NCBI GenBank assembly: GCA_902575965.1
Contig: CACGTM010000002.1
Location: 79,547 to 143,546, forward strand
From: an uncultured Alphaproteobacteria bacterium
GTDB lineage: Bacteria; Pseudomonadota; Alphaproteobacteria; Rhodospirillales; Rhodospirillaceae
Direction of reading: 5' to 3'
DNA length: 64,000 bases
Under the pieces are notes generated by a model that was given only the letters and a program-made list of their open reading frames with translations, was not told the origin of the DNA and did no database searches. Both the position numbers and the translations under genes were made by a program. The number at the start of each line of letters is the position of its first letter. Position 1 is the stretch's first letter. Below, piece by piece: positions 9,832 to 21,576 of this stretch.

Positions 9832-11388
9832 ATGTCAGAAGACATAGCGATGAATAGGCCAGAACTTATCCAGGTTGTAGATAATGTTGCAAGAGATAAG
9901 GCTATTGAGAGAGAAGAAGTATTTATGATTATGGAACAAGCAATACAAAAGGCAGGAAGGTCAAAATATGGACAAGAAAAAGATATTAGAGCCAGTATTG
10001 ACAGAAAAACGGGTGAAATACGTTTAGCAAGATATTTAGAAGTGGTTGATGACACTGGAATAATTGAAGATGAAAATACACAAATTTATCTAAAGAATGC
10101 AATAAAAAAACAAAAGGAGTTGGCTGTTGGGGAATTTTTAATTGATCCGTTGCCTCCTATTGATTTTGGAAGAATATCTTCGCAAATGGCAAAACAAGTA
10201 ATTGTTCAAAGAGTTAGAGAAGCTGAAAGAGCCAGACAATATGAAGAATACAAAAGTAGAGCCGGTGAAATCGTAAATGGCCAAGTTAAAAGAGTTGAAT
10301 TTGGCAATGTAGTTGTTGACCTTGGCAGGGCAGAAGCCATACTAAGACGTGATGAACTTATCCCGAGAGAGCATTTTAAAACTGGCGATAGAGTAAGAGC
10401 TTACATACTTGATGTTAGGGAAGAATTAAGAGGTCCTCAAATCTTTCTTTCTAGGACGTGTCCAGAATTTATGGGTATGCTTTTTTCACAGGAAGTACCT
10501 GAAATCTATGATGGAATTATTGATATTAAGGGTGTAGCTCGAGACCCTGGAAGTAGGGCAAAGATTGCTGTAATTTCTAAAGATAACTCCATTGACCCTG
10601 TAGGAGCCTGCGTTGGTATGCGAGGCAGTAGAGTTCAAGCTGTTGTAAATGAGCTTCAAGGAGAAAAAATTGATATTATTCAGTGGAATGATGATCCTGC
10701 AACATTTGTAGTAAACGCTCTAGCTCCGGCAGAAGTTTCAAAAGTAGTTTTAGATGAGGACTCAGGAAGAATAGAAGTTGTTGTACCTGACGATCAATTG
10801 TCTCTTGCAATTGGCAGAAGAGGTCAAAACGTTAGGTTGGCCTCTCAATTGACTGGATGGGTAATAGATATTTTAACTGAAGATCAAGAGAGTGCTAGAA
10901 GGCAAGAAGAATTTCATACCAGAAGCCAAAATTTTATAGAGTCCCTTGATGTTGATGAGGTAATAGCTCACCTTCTTGTTACAGAGGGGTTTACTTCTAT
11001 CGAAGAAGTTGCGTTTGTCCCAAATGAAGAATTAATATCTATAGAAGGTTTTGATGAGGAAATTGCGGCAGAATTAAAAGCAAGATCTCAAGCGTATCTA
11101 GACGAAGAGAGGACTAAATTAAACGAAAAACTATCAAAGCTTGATATTTCTGATGACCTTAAAAATGCGCAAATTAACTATTTAGATATTAATCTAATAA
11201 TTAGATTAGGGGAAAATGGCGTAAAAACATTGGACGATCTAGCAGATCTTGCATCAGATGAACTTTTAGAGATTATTAATTCTGATAAGATTTCTCTTGA
11301 TCATGCGAATGAAATAATAATGAAGGCAAGAGAACATTGGTTTGAAGAAGAGGAAGAGCACAACTCAGAAATACCCAAAAAAGATTAA
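9832..11388 (+). CDS. nusA: Transcription termination/antitermination factor NusA
   Basis: S1 domain plus KH domains (DPVGACVGMRGSRVQAVVNELQGEKIDIIQW; LAIGRRGQNVRLASQLTGW). Confidence 0.97.
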   Translation: MSEDIAMNRPELIQVVDNVARDKAIEREEVFMIMEQAIQKAGRSKYGQEKDIRASIDRKTGEIRLARYLEVVDDTGIIEDENTQIYLKNAIKKQKELAVGEFLIDPLPPIDFGRISSQMAKQVIVQRVREAERARQYEEYKSRAGEIVNGQVKRVEFGNVVVDLGRAEAILRRDELIPREHFKTGDRVRAYILDVREELRGPQIFLSRTCPEFMGMLFSQEVPEIYDGIIDIKGVARDPGSRAKIAVISKDNSIDPVGACVGMRGSRVQAVVNELQGEKIDIIQWNDDPATFVVNALAPAEVSKVVLDEDSGRIEVVVPDDQLSLAIGRRGQNVRLASQLTGWVIDILTEDQESARRQEEFHTRSQNFIESLDVDEVIAHLLVTEGFTSIEEVAFVPNEELISIEGFDEEIAAELKARSQAYLDEERTKLNEKLSKLDISDDLKNAQINYLDINLIIRLGENGVKTLDDLADLASDELLEIINSDKISLDHANEIIMKAREHWFEEEEEHNSEIPKKD

Positions 11389-11518
11389 AAAATTTATGTT
11401 AAATTAAAATCTTAACACTAAATTTGTTATATTCCCTTGAAATTAAAGGTTAGAATATAGAAGATAAAAAGAGAAAAATGTTATAAGTTGTTATCTAAAT
11501 AAAACTGAACAGGCTGTT

Positions 11519-14056
11519 ATGTCAAAGGAAGCAAAAAAACCTTTGTCCCTATCTAAGGGCAAACTAGAACTAAAGAAAACTGTTGAGACAGGTCAAGTTA
11601 GACAGACTTTCTCTCATGGCAGAAGCAAAGTTGTTCAAGTTGAGCGGAAAAGAAAACGGCAATTTGAAATCGGTGCCGATGGAAAAATTCAGGAAGTTAG
11701 CTCAAAAGCTGCTGGTCAAATTAGTAATCCTCTCAAAAATATTCAACCAGATATAAATCAAGAAAAAGTTCGTAATGAAGAAACTGCACAAAGAATCAGA
11801 GTCCTTCAGCAAGCAACACAAGAACAAGAAGAAGCCAAAAAGGTTTCAGAGGACACCTCTAAAAATCTAGCTCCTAGCTCAGAAGAGATAAAAGAAGAGA
11901 TCAACAATGAAACTAATAATGATTTAGAAATAAAGGCCGACAACTCTAAGAAAGAAATTTCTTCTGATCAAAAGCCCATTGATCAAATTATTTCGCCAAC
12001 AGAACTTACTAAAGAAACAAAAGATTCAAAAAATACTAATGTTAAAGACAAAACTAAAAATTATGTTGAAGATGAAGATGATGAGATAAAAGGAAGAAAA
12101 CAAAACAAGCTTTCCCCTAAGCCCTCTCTATCTCCAAGAACTGAGAAGAGAAGAAGAACTGGCAAGCTAACAATCTCAGCGGCCCTTGAAGGAGAAGAGG
12201 ATCAAGAAAGAGGAAGGTCTATTGCGGCCCTTAGGCGAGCTAGAGAAAAAGAACGTAGAAAAATAATTCAACAAAACTCTTCTGGAGCGACAGAAAAAAT
12301 AATTCGTGAGGTTACCCTCCCTGAATCAATTACCGTTCAAGAATTATCAAATAGGATGGCAGAAAGGTCTGGCAATGTCATTAAAACTTTAATGAATATG
12401 GGTGTTATCGCCAAAACTCACGAAATATTAGACGCTGATACCGCTGAGCTTGTTGCTCAAGAGTTTGGTCATAAAGTAAAACGTGTTAAAGATGATGATA
12501 TACTGGAGGGTTTATCTTTTGATAGTAATTCAGATTCAGCTGTTAAAGAGCCTAGGCCACCAATCGTAACGATAATGGGCCATGTCGATCATGGTAAAAC
12601 CTCACTCTTGGATGCTCTAAGGGAAACCAATATTGCATCTGGGGAAGCAGGAGGTATTACTCAGCACATTGGGGCGTACCAGATTAGAAATCAGAGTAAC
12701 TCAAAAATTACCTTTATTGATACACCAGGACATGAAGCGTTTACTTCAATGCGTGCGAGGGGGGCAAAAATAACAGATATAGTTATTTTAGTTGTAGCTG
12801 CAGATGACGGCATTATGCCTCAAACAATTGAAGCAATTAAACACACTCAAGCTGCGAAGGTTCCCTTCATTATTGCAATTAATAAAATAGATAAACCCGA
12901 TTCAAATACTACTAAAATTAAGCAAGACCTTCTTAATCATGAGATTGTTGTTGAGGAAATGGGCGGCGAGACTCTTTGTGTTGAAGTTTCTGCATCTAAA
13001 AAAACTAATCTAAAAGGTTTGGTTGAGGCAATCCAACTACAGGCAGAACTTCTAGACCTTAAGGCACCAAAAGAATGTAATGCGGAAGGTATAGTGATTG
13101 AATCCAAAGTAGAAAAAGGGAAGGGGTCAGTTTCAACTATATTAGTCAAAAGAGGTACTCTTAAGACTGGAGATATATTTGTGGCTGGTGCTGAATGGGG
13201 AAGAGTCAGGGCTTTAGTTAACGACCAAGGTGTGAAAGTAAAATCAGCACAGCCATCGTCACCCGTAGAAGTTCAGGGTTTTAGTGGGACTCCTCAGGCA
13301 GGAGATGAGTTTATTGTTACTCAAGACGAAACTAAGGCAAAAGAAGTTGCAGAATTCAGGGCTAGAAAAATAAAAAATCAATCTTCAATACCCGCCTCCA
13401 GTAATATGGAGCAAATGTTCGCAAAAATAAGTGAAGGAGAAACTGAAAAAGTTCCTCTATTAATTAAAGCAGATGCTCATGGTTCCGCCGAAGCAATCAG
13501 ATCAGCATTAGAAAAAATTAAATCAGAAAAAATAGGCATAAATATTATACACTGCGCTGTAGGGCCTATTAATGAGTCAGACATAACACTCGCAATGGCT
13601 TCCAATGCGCTGATTATTGGTTTTAATGTACGTGCAAACAGGCAAGCAAAAGAAAATGCTGATAAAGACAATATTGAAGTTAGATATTATTCGATCATAT
13701 ATAACCTAGCAGATGATGTTAAGAATCTACTTCTTGGAAGGTTAAAGCCTCAATATAAAGAGAATTTTCTTGGTTATGCCGAAATTCTTGAGGTCTTTTA
13801 TATCTCAAAAACTGGAAAAGTTGCAGGATGTAAGGTTACAGAAGGTATTATTAAAAAAGGTTGTAAGGTAAGATTACTTCGAGATGATGTGGTAATTCAT
13901 GAAGGTGATCTATCACAACTAAAAAGATTCAAAGATGAAGTTAAAGAGGTCAGAGACGGAAATGAATGTGGAGCTGCCTTTTTAAATTATCAAGACTTAC
14001 AAGTTAAAGATAGAATTGAATGTTTTGAACTAGAACAAATTGACTCTAAATTGTAA
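11519..14056 (+). CDS. infB: Translation initiation factor IF-2
   Basis: G-domain [39 protein letters not shown]. Confidence 0.98.
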   Translation: MSKEAKKPLSLSKGKLELKKTVETGQVRQTFSHGRSKVVQVERKRKRQFEIGADGKIQEVSSKAAGQISNPLKNIQPDINQEKVRNEETAQRIRVLQQATQEQEEAKKVSEDTSKNLAPSSEEIKEEINNETNNDLEIKADNSKKEISSDQKPIDQIISPTELTKETKDSKNTNVKDKTKNYVEDEDDEIKGRKQNKLSPKPSLSPRTEKRRRTGKLTISAALEGEEDQERGRSIAALRRAREKERRKIIQQNSSGATEKIIREVTLPESITVQELSNRMAERSGNVIKTLMNMGVIAKTHEILDADTAELVAQEFGHKVKRVKDDDILEGLSFDSNSDSAVKEPRPPIVTIMGHVDHGKTSLLDALRETNIASGEAGGITQHIGAYQIRNQSNSKITFIDTPGHEAFTSMRARGAKITDIVILVVAADDGIMPQTIEAIKHTQAAKVPFIIAINKIDKPDSNTTKIKQDLLNHEIVVEEMGGETLCVEVSASKKTNLKGLVEAIQLQAELLDLKAPKECNAEGIVIESKVEKGKGSVSTILVKRGTLKTGDIFVAGAEWGRVRALVNDQGVKVKSAQPSSPVEVQGFSGTPQAGDEFIVTQDETKAKEVAEFRARKIKNQSSIPASSNMEQMFAKISEGETEKVPLLIKADAHGSAEAIRSALEKIKSEKIGINIIHCAVGPINESDITLAMASNALIIGFNVRANRQAKENADKDNIEVRYYSIIYNLADDVKNLLLGRLKPQYKENFLGYAEILEVFYISKTGKVAGCKVTEGIIKKGCKVRLLRDDVVIHEGDLSQLKRFKDEVKEVRDGNECGAAFLNYQDLQVKDRIECFELEQIDSKL

Positions 14057-14097
14057 ATTAAAATTAATTTATCTTTAAAAATTAAATAGGTTTTGAA

Positions 14098-14487
14098 ATG
14101 AAAAAACGTTTACCGCGTGTACCTTCAAAGCGGCAAATACGTGTTGGGGAAATGTTGCGCCACACGATTGCAAGTATTTTAGAAAAGCACACTTTAATAA
14201 ATGATAATTTAAAAGATGTATCGATAATAATTACTGAGGTTGATGCAAGCCCAGATCTAAAAAATGCTAAAGTTTACACAACCCGTCTTGGTGGAGGAGA
14301 TATGGATTTAGTTATAGATGGCCTTAATAAGATAAAATCTTTTTTAAGAAGAGAAATTGCTAAAAACATTCACTTAAAATTTACTCCGGAGCTGAAATTT
14401 TATGAAGACAAGACATTTGATGAGGCGAACCGTATTAATGAGCTTTTAAATCGACCTGAAGTTTTAAGAGACCTAGAAAAAAAATAA
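14098..14487 (+). CDS. rbfA: Ribosome-binding factor A
   Basis: RQIRVGEMLRHTIASIL ... LKFTPELKFYEDKTFDEANRINELL. Confidence 0.93.
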   Translation: MKKRLPRVPSKRQIRVGEMLRHTIASILEKHTLINDNLKDVSIIITEVDASPDLKNAKVYTTRLGGGDMDLVIDGLNKIKSFLRREIAKNIHLKFTPELKFYEDKTFDEANRINELLNRPEVLRDLEKK

Positions 14488-14506
14488 AAAATGGAAGATA
14501 AAAAAT

Positions 14507-15424
14507 TTGATTAGAACAATCAAAGACGGATGGCTCGTTGCAGACAAACCAAAGGATGTTACATCAGCAAAAGTAGTCTCAAAAATAAGAAAATTTCTAG
14601 ATTTATCCAAAGTAGGTCATGCAGGAACTCTAGACCCTATCGCCACAGGAATTTTACCGATTGCGTTAGGTAATGGTACTAAGACTATTCAATTTCTTCA
14701 GAATCAAGTAAAAACTTATTTATTTGAAATAACTTGGGGAATATCGACAGATACTGATGATCATGAAGGAAAAATAATTGCTCGTTCATCAAAAATCCCC
14801 TCATCAACAGAAATAAGAACTTGCTTAAAGAAATTTATTGGTGAGATAAAACAAGTACCACCAAAGTTTTCTGCTATTAAAGTAAACGGCAAAAGGGCTT
14901 ATGAATTAGCTAGAAAAGGTGAATGCCCATCCCTTGCACCAAGAATTATAAAAATTCTTCGATTCGAACATATTGAAGAAAATGACTCAGAAAGGTCTAG
15001 TTCTTTCATAGTTACTTGCGGCAAAGGAACATATATTCGCTCATTAGCAAGGGATTTAGCAACCCAACTAAGTACCTTTGGCTATGTTTCCTCACTCAGG
15101 AGAACAGCTTATGGGCCATTTAGTGAAAAAATGGCGATTTCACTGGATAAAATTATCTCCTTAGGGCATAAAGCGAAATGTTATAAATATGTATATCCTA
15201 TTTCAATTGTGCTGGACGACATCCCGGCAGTTGAAATTAACAGTGGACAGGCTGATTGTATAGCTCATGGGCAATCCGTCTCTATATATGATCTTAATGA
15301 AAGTTCAGAAAATACTGTTTTGTCTGAAGAAAAAGTAGTGAAGGTCATGCATAAAGACAATGTTATTGCTTTAGCAAAACTAGATAAAAGCAATCTAAAG
15401 CCTTTCCGCGTATTAAAACGCTAA
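14507..15424 (+). CDS. truB: tRNA pseudouridine(55) synthase
   Basis: GHAGTLDPIATGILPIALGNGTKTIQFL catalytic motif; TTG start. Confidence 0.96.
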   Translation: MIRTIKDGWLVADKPKDVTSAKVVSKIRKFLDLSKVGHAGTLDPIATGILPIALGNGTKTIQFLQNQVKTYLFEITWGISTDTDDHEGKIIARSSKIPSSTEIRTCLKKFIGEIKQVPPKFSAIKVNGKRAYELARKGECPSLAPRIIKILRFEHIEENDSERSSSFIVTCGKGTYIRSLARDLATQLSTFGYVSSLRRTAYGPFSEKMAISLDKIISLGHKAKCYKYVYPISIVLDDIPAVEINSGQADCIAHGQSVSIYDLNESSENTVLSEEKVVKVMHKDNVIALAKLDKSNLKPFRVLKR

Positions 15425-15445
15425 ATTAAATAAAAGGAGAGATTG

Positions 15446-15715
15446 ATGTCGATTACCCCAGAGAAGAAGCAGGAATTAATTAAAAACTATTCCAAAAATG
15501 ATAGTGATACTGGCTCACCAGAGGTTCAAGTTGCAATACTTAGTGAAAGGATCAAAAATTTAACAGAGCACCTTAAAGTTCACATCCATGATAATCACTC
15601 AAGAAGGGGGCTTCTTATGATGGTTGGTCAAAGAAGAAGAATGCTTGATTATCTAAGTAGCAAATCAAGAGAGCGTTACGAAGGTATTATTAAAAGCCTT
15701 GGTTTAAGAAAGTAA
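15446..15715 (+). CDS. rpsO: 30S ribosomal protein S15
   Basis: [14 protein letters not shown]...[16 protein letters not shown]...[25 protein letters not shown] at 15446 preceded by AGGAGAG. Confidence 0.97.
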   Translation: MSITPEKKQELIKNYSKNDSDTGSPEVQVAILSERIKNLTEHLKVHIHDNHSRRGLLMMVGQRRRMLDYLSSKSRERYEGIIKSLGLRK

Positions 15716-15884
15716 CATCAAACCCTCATTTAATGAAATAAGAACAACCATATAAGGCAAATAAATTAGCTATATATAAATCCATTTTTACTTATTAAAT
15801 TGTAGATACTAAATTTAATATAATGATTTATAAGTTTATTATTATCGTCCAAAGGCTAAATGCCAAGGAGAGGAAAAGTTTATA

Positions 15885-17996
15885 ATGTCAATGTTTGAAA
15901 TACATAAAAAAGCGATAGAATGGGGTGGAAAAACCTTAACTATTGAAACAGGAAAAGTAGCAAGACAAGCTAATGGTGCGGTCGTAGTAACATATGGAGA
16001 GACCTCAGTGCTATGCACTGCAGTTGGTGAAAAAAAGGCAAAAGAAGGCGTTAATTTCTTCCCCTTGACTGTTAATTATCAAGAAAAAGCTTTTGCTGCT
16101 GGAAAAATTCCTGGAGGATTTTTTAAAAGAGAAGGAAGACCATCAGAAAAAGAAACTCTTGTTTCCAGGCTTATTGATAGACCAATAAGACCACTCTTTC
16201 ATGAAAGATACAAAAATGAAACTCAGGTTATATGCACTGTGTTATCACATGATCTCGAAAATGATCCAGATATTATTTCTATAATTGGCGCATCAGCAGC
16301 GCTGACGATATCAGGAATTCCGTTTCTTGGTCCTCTTGGCGCTGCACGTGTCGGGTATATAAAAGATAGTTTTGTATTAAACCCATCAATGGAACAGTTG
16401 GAAGAGTCAGAATTAGACTTAGTTGTAGCTGGCACTGAAGAGGGTGTCCTAATGGTCGAAAGTCAAGCTAATCAGCTATCTGAAGAAATAATGCTTGAGT
16501 CTGTAAATTTTGGGCACCAGCAAATGAGACCCGTTATTAATGCAATTATTGAGCTTGCAGAATTATGTGCTAAGGAACCCTTTGAATTAGATGAACCTCC
16601 TGAAGAATATAATATTGTTGAGGAAAAATTATCTAGGTTTGCTGATGAGTTTAAAAACGCTTATAAAATAAATGTAAAACAGGAACGCCAACAGGCTATA
16701 AGTGAAATCAAATCTAAAGCAATTGATACTCTAGATGATAATGAAACTGAAGTTTCTATTGCTGATTCCGTCCTTAAGAATATGGAAAAAGATATAGTTA
16801 GAAAATCAATACTTGAAACAGGAAAGAGAATTGATGAAAGATCTACTAGTGATGTTCGCCCCATTGAAGTAGAAGTAGGCCTCTTGGCTCGAGCACACGG
16901 CTCAGCTTTATTTACAAGAGGTGAGACACAAGCGTTAGTTACAACAACGCTTGGTACAGGTCAAGATGAACAAATCATTGATGCACTTGAAGGTGAATAT
17001 AGAGAAAACTTTATGCTTCACTATAACTTTCCTCCATATTCTGTGGGAGAAGCAGGTCGAATGGGAGGAACAGGAAGAAGAGAGATTGGTCATGGAAAAC
17101 TCGCATGGAGGGCGTTAAAGCCACTATTACCATCAAAGGATAACTTTCCATATACCGTGAGAGTTGTATCAGAAATTACAGAATCTAATGGCTCATCTTC
17201 CATGGCTACTGTTTGTGGTGCGTCTCTAGCACTAATGGACGCTGGAGTGCCCATACAGAATCCAGTTGCAGGAATAGCAATGGGCCTCATCAAAGATGGG
17301 GATGATTTTGCAGTTCTGTCAGACATATTAGGTGATGAGGACCATCTTGGGGATATGGACTTTAAAGTTGCAGGAACTGAGTTTGGAATTACTTCCTTAC
17401 AAATGGACATAAAAATCACTTCTATAACAAGTGAGATAATGAAAATTGCCCTTAATCAGGCAAAAGGTGGAAGGCAACATATATTAAATGAAATGAAGTC
17501 TGGAATTTCTACTCCAAGGGAAAATGTATCTGGAAATGCTCCACGTATCACTACAATAAACATACCAAAAGATAAAATTAGAGATGTAATAGGTACAGGT
17601 GGTAAATCAATTAGAGAAATTCAAGAAGAAACTGGATGCAAAATTGATATTGAAGATGATGGTACAGTAAATGTAGCCTCTTCAAGCCAAGAAGCAACAG
17701 ATGATGCAGTTAAACGCATAAAAGATATTATTGCTGAACCAGAGGTTGGTCTAATTTACACAGGAAAAGTAGTAAAGATTATGGATTTTGGTGCATTTGT
17801 TAATTTTCTTGGAAAGCGAGATGGTTTAGTTCATATTTCAGAAATTGCAGAAAATAGAATTGAAAAAGTTACTGATGTTCTTTCTGAGGGAAACCTTGTT
17901 AAGGTTAAATGTCTAGCTATAGATGACAGGGGAAAAGTCAAACTATCCATGAAAAAAGTTAATCAAGAGACTGGTGAAGAAATAATAAAAAATTAA
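15885..17996 (+). CDS. pnp: Polyribonucleotide nucleotidyltransferase
   Basis: RNase PH domains, [26 protein letters not shown] domain and C-terminal S1 domain. Confidence 0.98.
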   Translation: MSMFEIHKKAIEWGGKTLTIETGKVARQANGAVVVTYGETSVLCTAVGEKKAKEGVNFFPLTVNYQEKAFAAGKIPGGFFKREGRPSEKETLVSRLIDRPIRPLFHERYKNETQVICTVLSHDLENDPDIISIIGASAALTISGIPFLGPLGAARVGYIKDSFVLNPSMEQLEESELDLVVAGTEEGVLMVESQANQLSEEIMLESVNFGHQQMRPVINAIIELAELCAKEPFELDEPPEEYNIVEEKLSRFADEFKNAYKINVKQERQQAISEIKSKAIDTLDDNETEVSIADSVLKNMEKDIVRKSILETGKRIDERSTSDVRPIEVEVGLLARAHGSALFTRGETQALVTTTLGTGQDEQIIDALEGEYRENFMLHYNFPPYSVGEAGRMGGTGRREIGHGKLAWRALKPLLPSKDNFPYTVRVVSEITESNGSSSMATVCGASLALMDAGVPIQNPVAGIAMGLIKDGDDFAVLSDILGDEDHLGDMDFKVAGTEFGITSLQMDIKITSITSEIMKIALNQAKGGRQHILNEMKSGISTPRENVSGNAPRITTINIPKDKIRDVIGTGGKSIREIQEETGCKIDIEDDGTVNVASSSQEATDDAVKRIKDIIAEPEVGLIYTGKVVKIMDFGAFVNFLGKRDGLVHISEIAENRIEKVTDVLSEGNLVKVKCLAIDDRGKVKLSMKKVNQETGEEIIKN

Positions 17997-18037
17997 TTTT
18001 TTAAATTATATTTTATTTTTTCTCTTCTTATGTGCTT

Positions 18038-18826
18038 TCATATATTTTCCGCCCTAGGCATACCCATAATGTGGTAACCACCATCAACCACAATAATTTC
18101 GCCTGATGTAAATTTACCAGAGTCTGAGATTAAATATACTGCGGTTCCTCCCACTGCCTCAAGGCTTGCATTAGACCCAAGTGGTGAGTTACGTTCTGTA
18201 AATTTATATGTATTTCTAGCACCTCCAACAGCGGCACCAGCCAAGGTCCTCATAGGGCCTGGAGAAATGGCGTTAACACGAATATTATCTGGACCAAGAT
18301 CAGCTGCAAGATATCTAGTTGCTGACTCTAATCCTGCTTTTGCAACCCCCATTACATTGTAAAAAGGTGATACTCTATTAGAGCCCTGAAACGTGAGAGA
18401 AATAAGACAACCTCCTTTATCTTTCATTAAAGGGTGCGCCCTCCTTGCAACTTCAATAAATGAATACGTAGAAATATTAAGAGTATTTAAAAAATTTTTC
18501 CTAGAGGTGTCTAAAAACCTACCAGTTAACTCAGATTTTTCTGAATAGGCAATCGCATGAACTAGAAAATCTATGTTGTCCCATTTTTTTGACAAACCAT
18601 CAAAACATTTGTCTAGGGTAACATCATCTGTAACATCTACTTCAAAAATAAGTTTCGACCCAATTGAGTCAGCAAGTGGTTTTAGTCGTCGTCCAAATTG
18701 TTCTCCCTGGTAACTAAATGCTAATTCTGCCCCTTGATCACTAAGTGCTTTTGCAATCCCCCAAGCTATTGATCGCTCATTAGCAACGCCCATTATTAAA
18801 CCTTTTTTATTATTTAAAATACCCAT
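18038..18826 (-). CDS. fabI: Enoyl-[acyl-carrier-protein] reductase (NADH)
   Basis: GLIMGVANERSIAWGIAKAL; FYNVMGVAKAGLESATRYLA (YxxxxxxK) FabI signature. Confidence 0.96.
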   Translation of the reverse strand: MGILNNKKGLIMGVANERSIAWGIAKALSDQGAELAFSYQGEQFGRRLKPLADSIGSKLIFEVDVTDDVTLDKCFDGLSKKWDNIDFLVHAIAYSEKSELTGRFLDTSRKNFLNTLNISTYSFIEVARRAHPLMKDKGGCLISLTFQGSNRVSPFYNVMGVAKAGLESATRYLAADLGPDNIRVNAISPGPMRTLAGAAVGGARNTYKFTERNSPLGSNASLEAVGGTAVYLISDSGKFTSGEIIVVDGGYHIMGMPRAENI

Positions 18827-18837
18827 TATCGACCTTC

Positions 18838-20070
18838 CTAAACCTCATTTAGCTTAGATATAATTAGTGAACCATTAGTTCCTCCAAAACCAAAACTATT
18901 TGTCATTACAGTATCTAACTTCACGTTTTCAATTGTAGAGGTGACAATCTCGTTTGGCTTCAGGCTAGGGTCAAGATTTTCAACATTTATGGAAGGTGCA
19001 ATAAAATCATTCTCCATCATAAGAACGCAATAAATAAACTCCTGAGCACCCGCCGCCCCTTGGCTATGACCGGTCATAGATTTAGTTGAACTTATAAGAG
19101 GCATGGAACCCTCATTAAAAACGCGCCTTACAGCTTCTATTTCTCCAACATCACCAACTGGGGTTGATGTTCCATGTGCATTTATGTAATTAATTTGCCT
19201 ACCACTTTTGAGCCCTGATATTGCAAGACGCATAGCTCTCTCTCCACCCTCTCCTGACGGTGCTACCATGTCATGGCCGTCAGAGGATGCACCATAACCA
19301 GAAATTTCTGCATAAATTTTAGCACCACGATTAATCGCATGCTCTAATTCCTCAAGAACCAACATACCACTGCCTCCACTAATAACGAATCCATCTCTGT
19401 TAGCATCAAAAGCTCGTGAAGATTGGCATGGTATATGATTATATTTACTTGACATTGCTCCCATCGCATCAAAAAGACATGAGAGTGTCCAATCAAGCTC
19501 TTCTCCTCCCCCCGCAAACATTACATCTTGCTTTCCCATCATAATTTGCTCAGCAGCATTCCCAATACAATGAAGTGAAGTTGAACATGCTGAAGTAATA
19601 GAATAGTTCAATCCTTTAATTTTAAAAGCAGTTGATAGATTCGCAGATATTGTTGATGACATACACTTAGGAACAGAAAAAGGCCCTATACGCTTTGGGG
19701 CGCCATGCTTAAGAACTAGCTGATGAGCATTTAGCATAGCTCTTGTTGAAGGTCCGCCTGATCCTGCAATAATCCCTGTTCGAGGATTAGAAACAATTTC
19801 ATCACCTAGGTTAGCGTCGGCAATGGCTTGTTTAAGAGCTACATATGCGTATGCCGCCCCTTCTCCCATAAATCGTAAGGTTCTTTTTTCAATAAGTTCA
19901 TTCAAGTTGATATTTATTGAGCCTGATATTTGACTTCTAAAACCATGGTCAATCATTTGCTGATCGGACGAGATTCCAGACTTTCCTAATTTTAGACTCT
20001 TAACAACTTCATTGGTATCATTACCGATTGAAGATACAATACCAAGTCCAGTGACCACCACTCTTCGCAT
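18838..20070 (-). CDS. fabB: Beta-ketoacyl-ACP synthase I
   Basis: [28 protein letters not shown] active-site Cys, [23 protein letters not shown]; start taken at internal MRRVV rather than 20094. Confidence 0.95.
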   Translation of the reverse strand: MRRVVVTGLGIVSSIGNDTNEVVKSLKLGKSGISSDQQMIDHGFRSQISGSININLNELIEKRTLRFMGEGAAYAYVALKQAIADANLGDEIVSNPRTGIIAGSGGPSTRAMLNAHQLVLKHGAPKRIGPFSVPKCMSSTISANLSTAFKIKGLNYSITSACSTSLHCIGNAAEQIMMGKQDVMFAGGGEELDWTLSCLFDAMGAMSSKYNHIPCQSSRAFDANRDGFVISGGSGMLVLEELEHAINRGAKIYAEISGYGASSDGHDMVAPSGEGGERAMRLAISGLKSGRQINYINAHGTSTPVGDVGEIEAVRRVFNEGSMPLISSTKSMTGHSQGAAGAQEFIYCVLMMENDFIAPSINVENLDPSLKPNEIVTSTIENVKLDTVMTNSFGFGGTNGSLIISKLNEV

Positions 20071-20296
20071 AAAACTTTTCCTCAATATGTACAAAGTTCC
20101 ATTATAAACAAGGCCAGTTTAATACCCCTTATAAGTTAGCTATGTTTTCTAATTTAACAACTTTGTTTTTTGTGGCAAATATATGATATGATACGAATAT
20201 TAAATATTATATTAAGTTAAAAATCTAGCTTATAATCAAAATATTCAGAGTTACATTATATTAAGCTCAGATACCTGATACATAGGAGAATTGAGT

Positions 20297-20806
20297 ATGA
20301 CAGCCTTTCCTACAAGTTTTAGTTTTGAAGATCTAATTAAATGCGCAAAAGGTGAGCTCTTTGGACCAGGTAATGCTCAGTTACCAGAACCCCCTATGCT
20401 CATGATTAATCGCATTCTAGATATAAGTTCTGAAGGAGGACAACATGGTAAAGGTCATGTTATAGGTGAGTTTGATATCAACCCTGAATCGTGGTTTTTT
20501 AAATGTCACTTTCCTAATAATCCAATCATGCCAGGATGTTTAGGCCTTGACGGATTATGGCAACTTACGGGCTTTAACCTCGGTTGGCGAGGTTGGATAG
20601 GAAGGGGCTATGCATTAGGTGTAGGGGCTGTGAAATTAACTGGAATGGTAAGGCCAGATAGAAAGTTACTAAGATACTTTGTTGATTTCACAAAAGCCAT
20701 ACAAACCAGACGACTTACAATGGGCGTTGCAGACGGCCGAGTTGAGGCTGACGGGGAACTCATATATGAAGTTAAAGATATGAAAGTTGCACTATCAGAG
20801 AACTAA
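20297..20806 (+). CDS. fabA: 3-hydroxydecanoyl-ACP dehydratase/isomerase
   Basis: LPEPPMLMINRILDI ... WFFKCHFPNNPIMPGCLGLDGLWQL active site; divergent from fabB. Confidence 0.96.
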   Translation: MTAFPTSFSFEDLIKCAKGELFGPGNAQLPEPPMLMINRILDISSEGGQHGKGHVIGEFDINPESWFFKCHFPNNPIMPGCLGLDGLWQLTGFNLGWRGWIGRGYALGVGAVKLTGMVRPDRKLLRYFVDFTKAIQTRRLTMGVADGRVEADGELIYEVKDMKVALSEN

Positions 20807-20849
20807 AATTTGTATTAAGTACTTTGTTATTTACAAACTTATAAGTGTT

Positions 20850-21422
20850 CTACCTTGTCATATGCTTAGATATAAATTTGTTTATCTCGTCAATTTCCCA
20901 ACCCTTAGCTTCTAAATCTCTTCTTATATTTTTCAAATTAACATTAACATAGTTCTTTACTGTGACTGACTCATCGTTATCTCTTGAGGGAAAATCGATA
21001 TTATTTAATTCCTTGGAAAAATTAATACTAAAATCATAATCAAAATCCTCACTTTTGAAAATATTGTAATAAAGAATTTGGTCAATTTCGTTTGAAGGGG
21101 TAAATGTTAATATCCTTGGCTTGTGATTATATAAATCTTCTTGTTTAATCTCACAGCTGGAAGCTATTATTAACTCATCACCTTCTTGACAGGTTCTCGC
21201 GGCTGCACCATTTAAGATACAACACCTGGAACCTTTTTCTCCAAATACAACATAGGTAGTAAGCCTTGCACCAGAATTCTTGTTCCAAACATCTACAAAT
21301 TCTGTTGGGAAGAGACCTGCTTCTTTACAGTGTTCAGGATCAAGAGTAATTGACCCATGATAATGGAGATCTGCCCCAGTAACTCTTAACCCATGAAATT
21401 TAGCCCTCAACACCCTTACCAC
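20850..21422 (-). CDS. panD: Aspartate 1-decarboxylase (PanD-like) with C-terminal extension
   Basis: ADLHYHGSITLD (Gly-Ser self-cleavage site) and NGAAARTCQEGDELII; roughly 70-75 extra C-terminal residues. Confidence 0.8.
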   Translation of the reverse strand: MVRVLRAKFHGLRVTGADLHYHGSITLDPEHCKEAGLFPTEFVDVWNKNSGARLTTYVVFGEKGSRCCILNGAAARTCQEGDELIIASSCEIKQEDLYNHKPRILTFTPSNEIDQILYYNIFKSEDFDYDFSINFSKELNNIDFPSRDNDESVTVKNYVNVNLKNIRRDLEAKGWEIDEINKFISKHMTR

Positions 21423-21576
21423 AAAGACTCTCCAAAAGTTATCTTAATAATGTTATTAACTTAAAGGTAGTTAATGTTTGTTTTTCAAAATTATTATATA
21501 TAAGCACTCAAGTTATCTATATATTTTTTTTAAAATACGTTATTATAGTTGTCTTTCATTCCTATAATATCTTATA

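Noticed and set aside
17090-17419. 109-aa minus-strand ORF inside pnp
   Set aside because: Antisense to a highly conserved gene, no recognisable domain.
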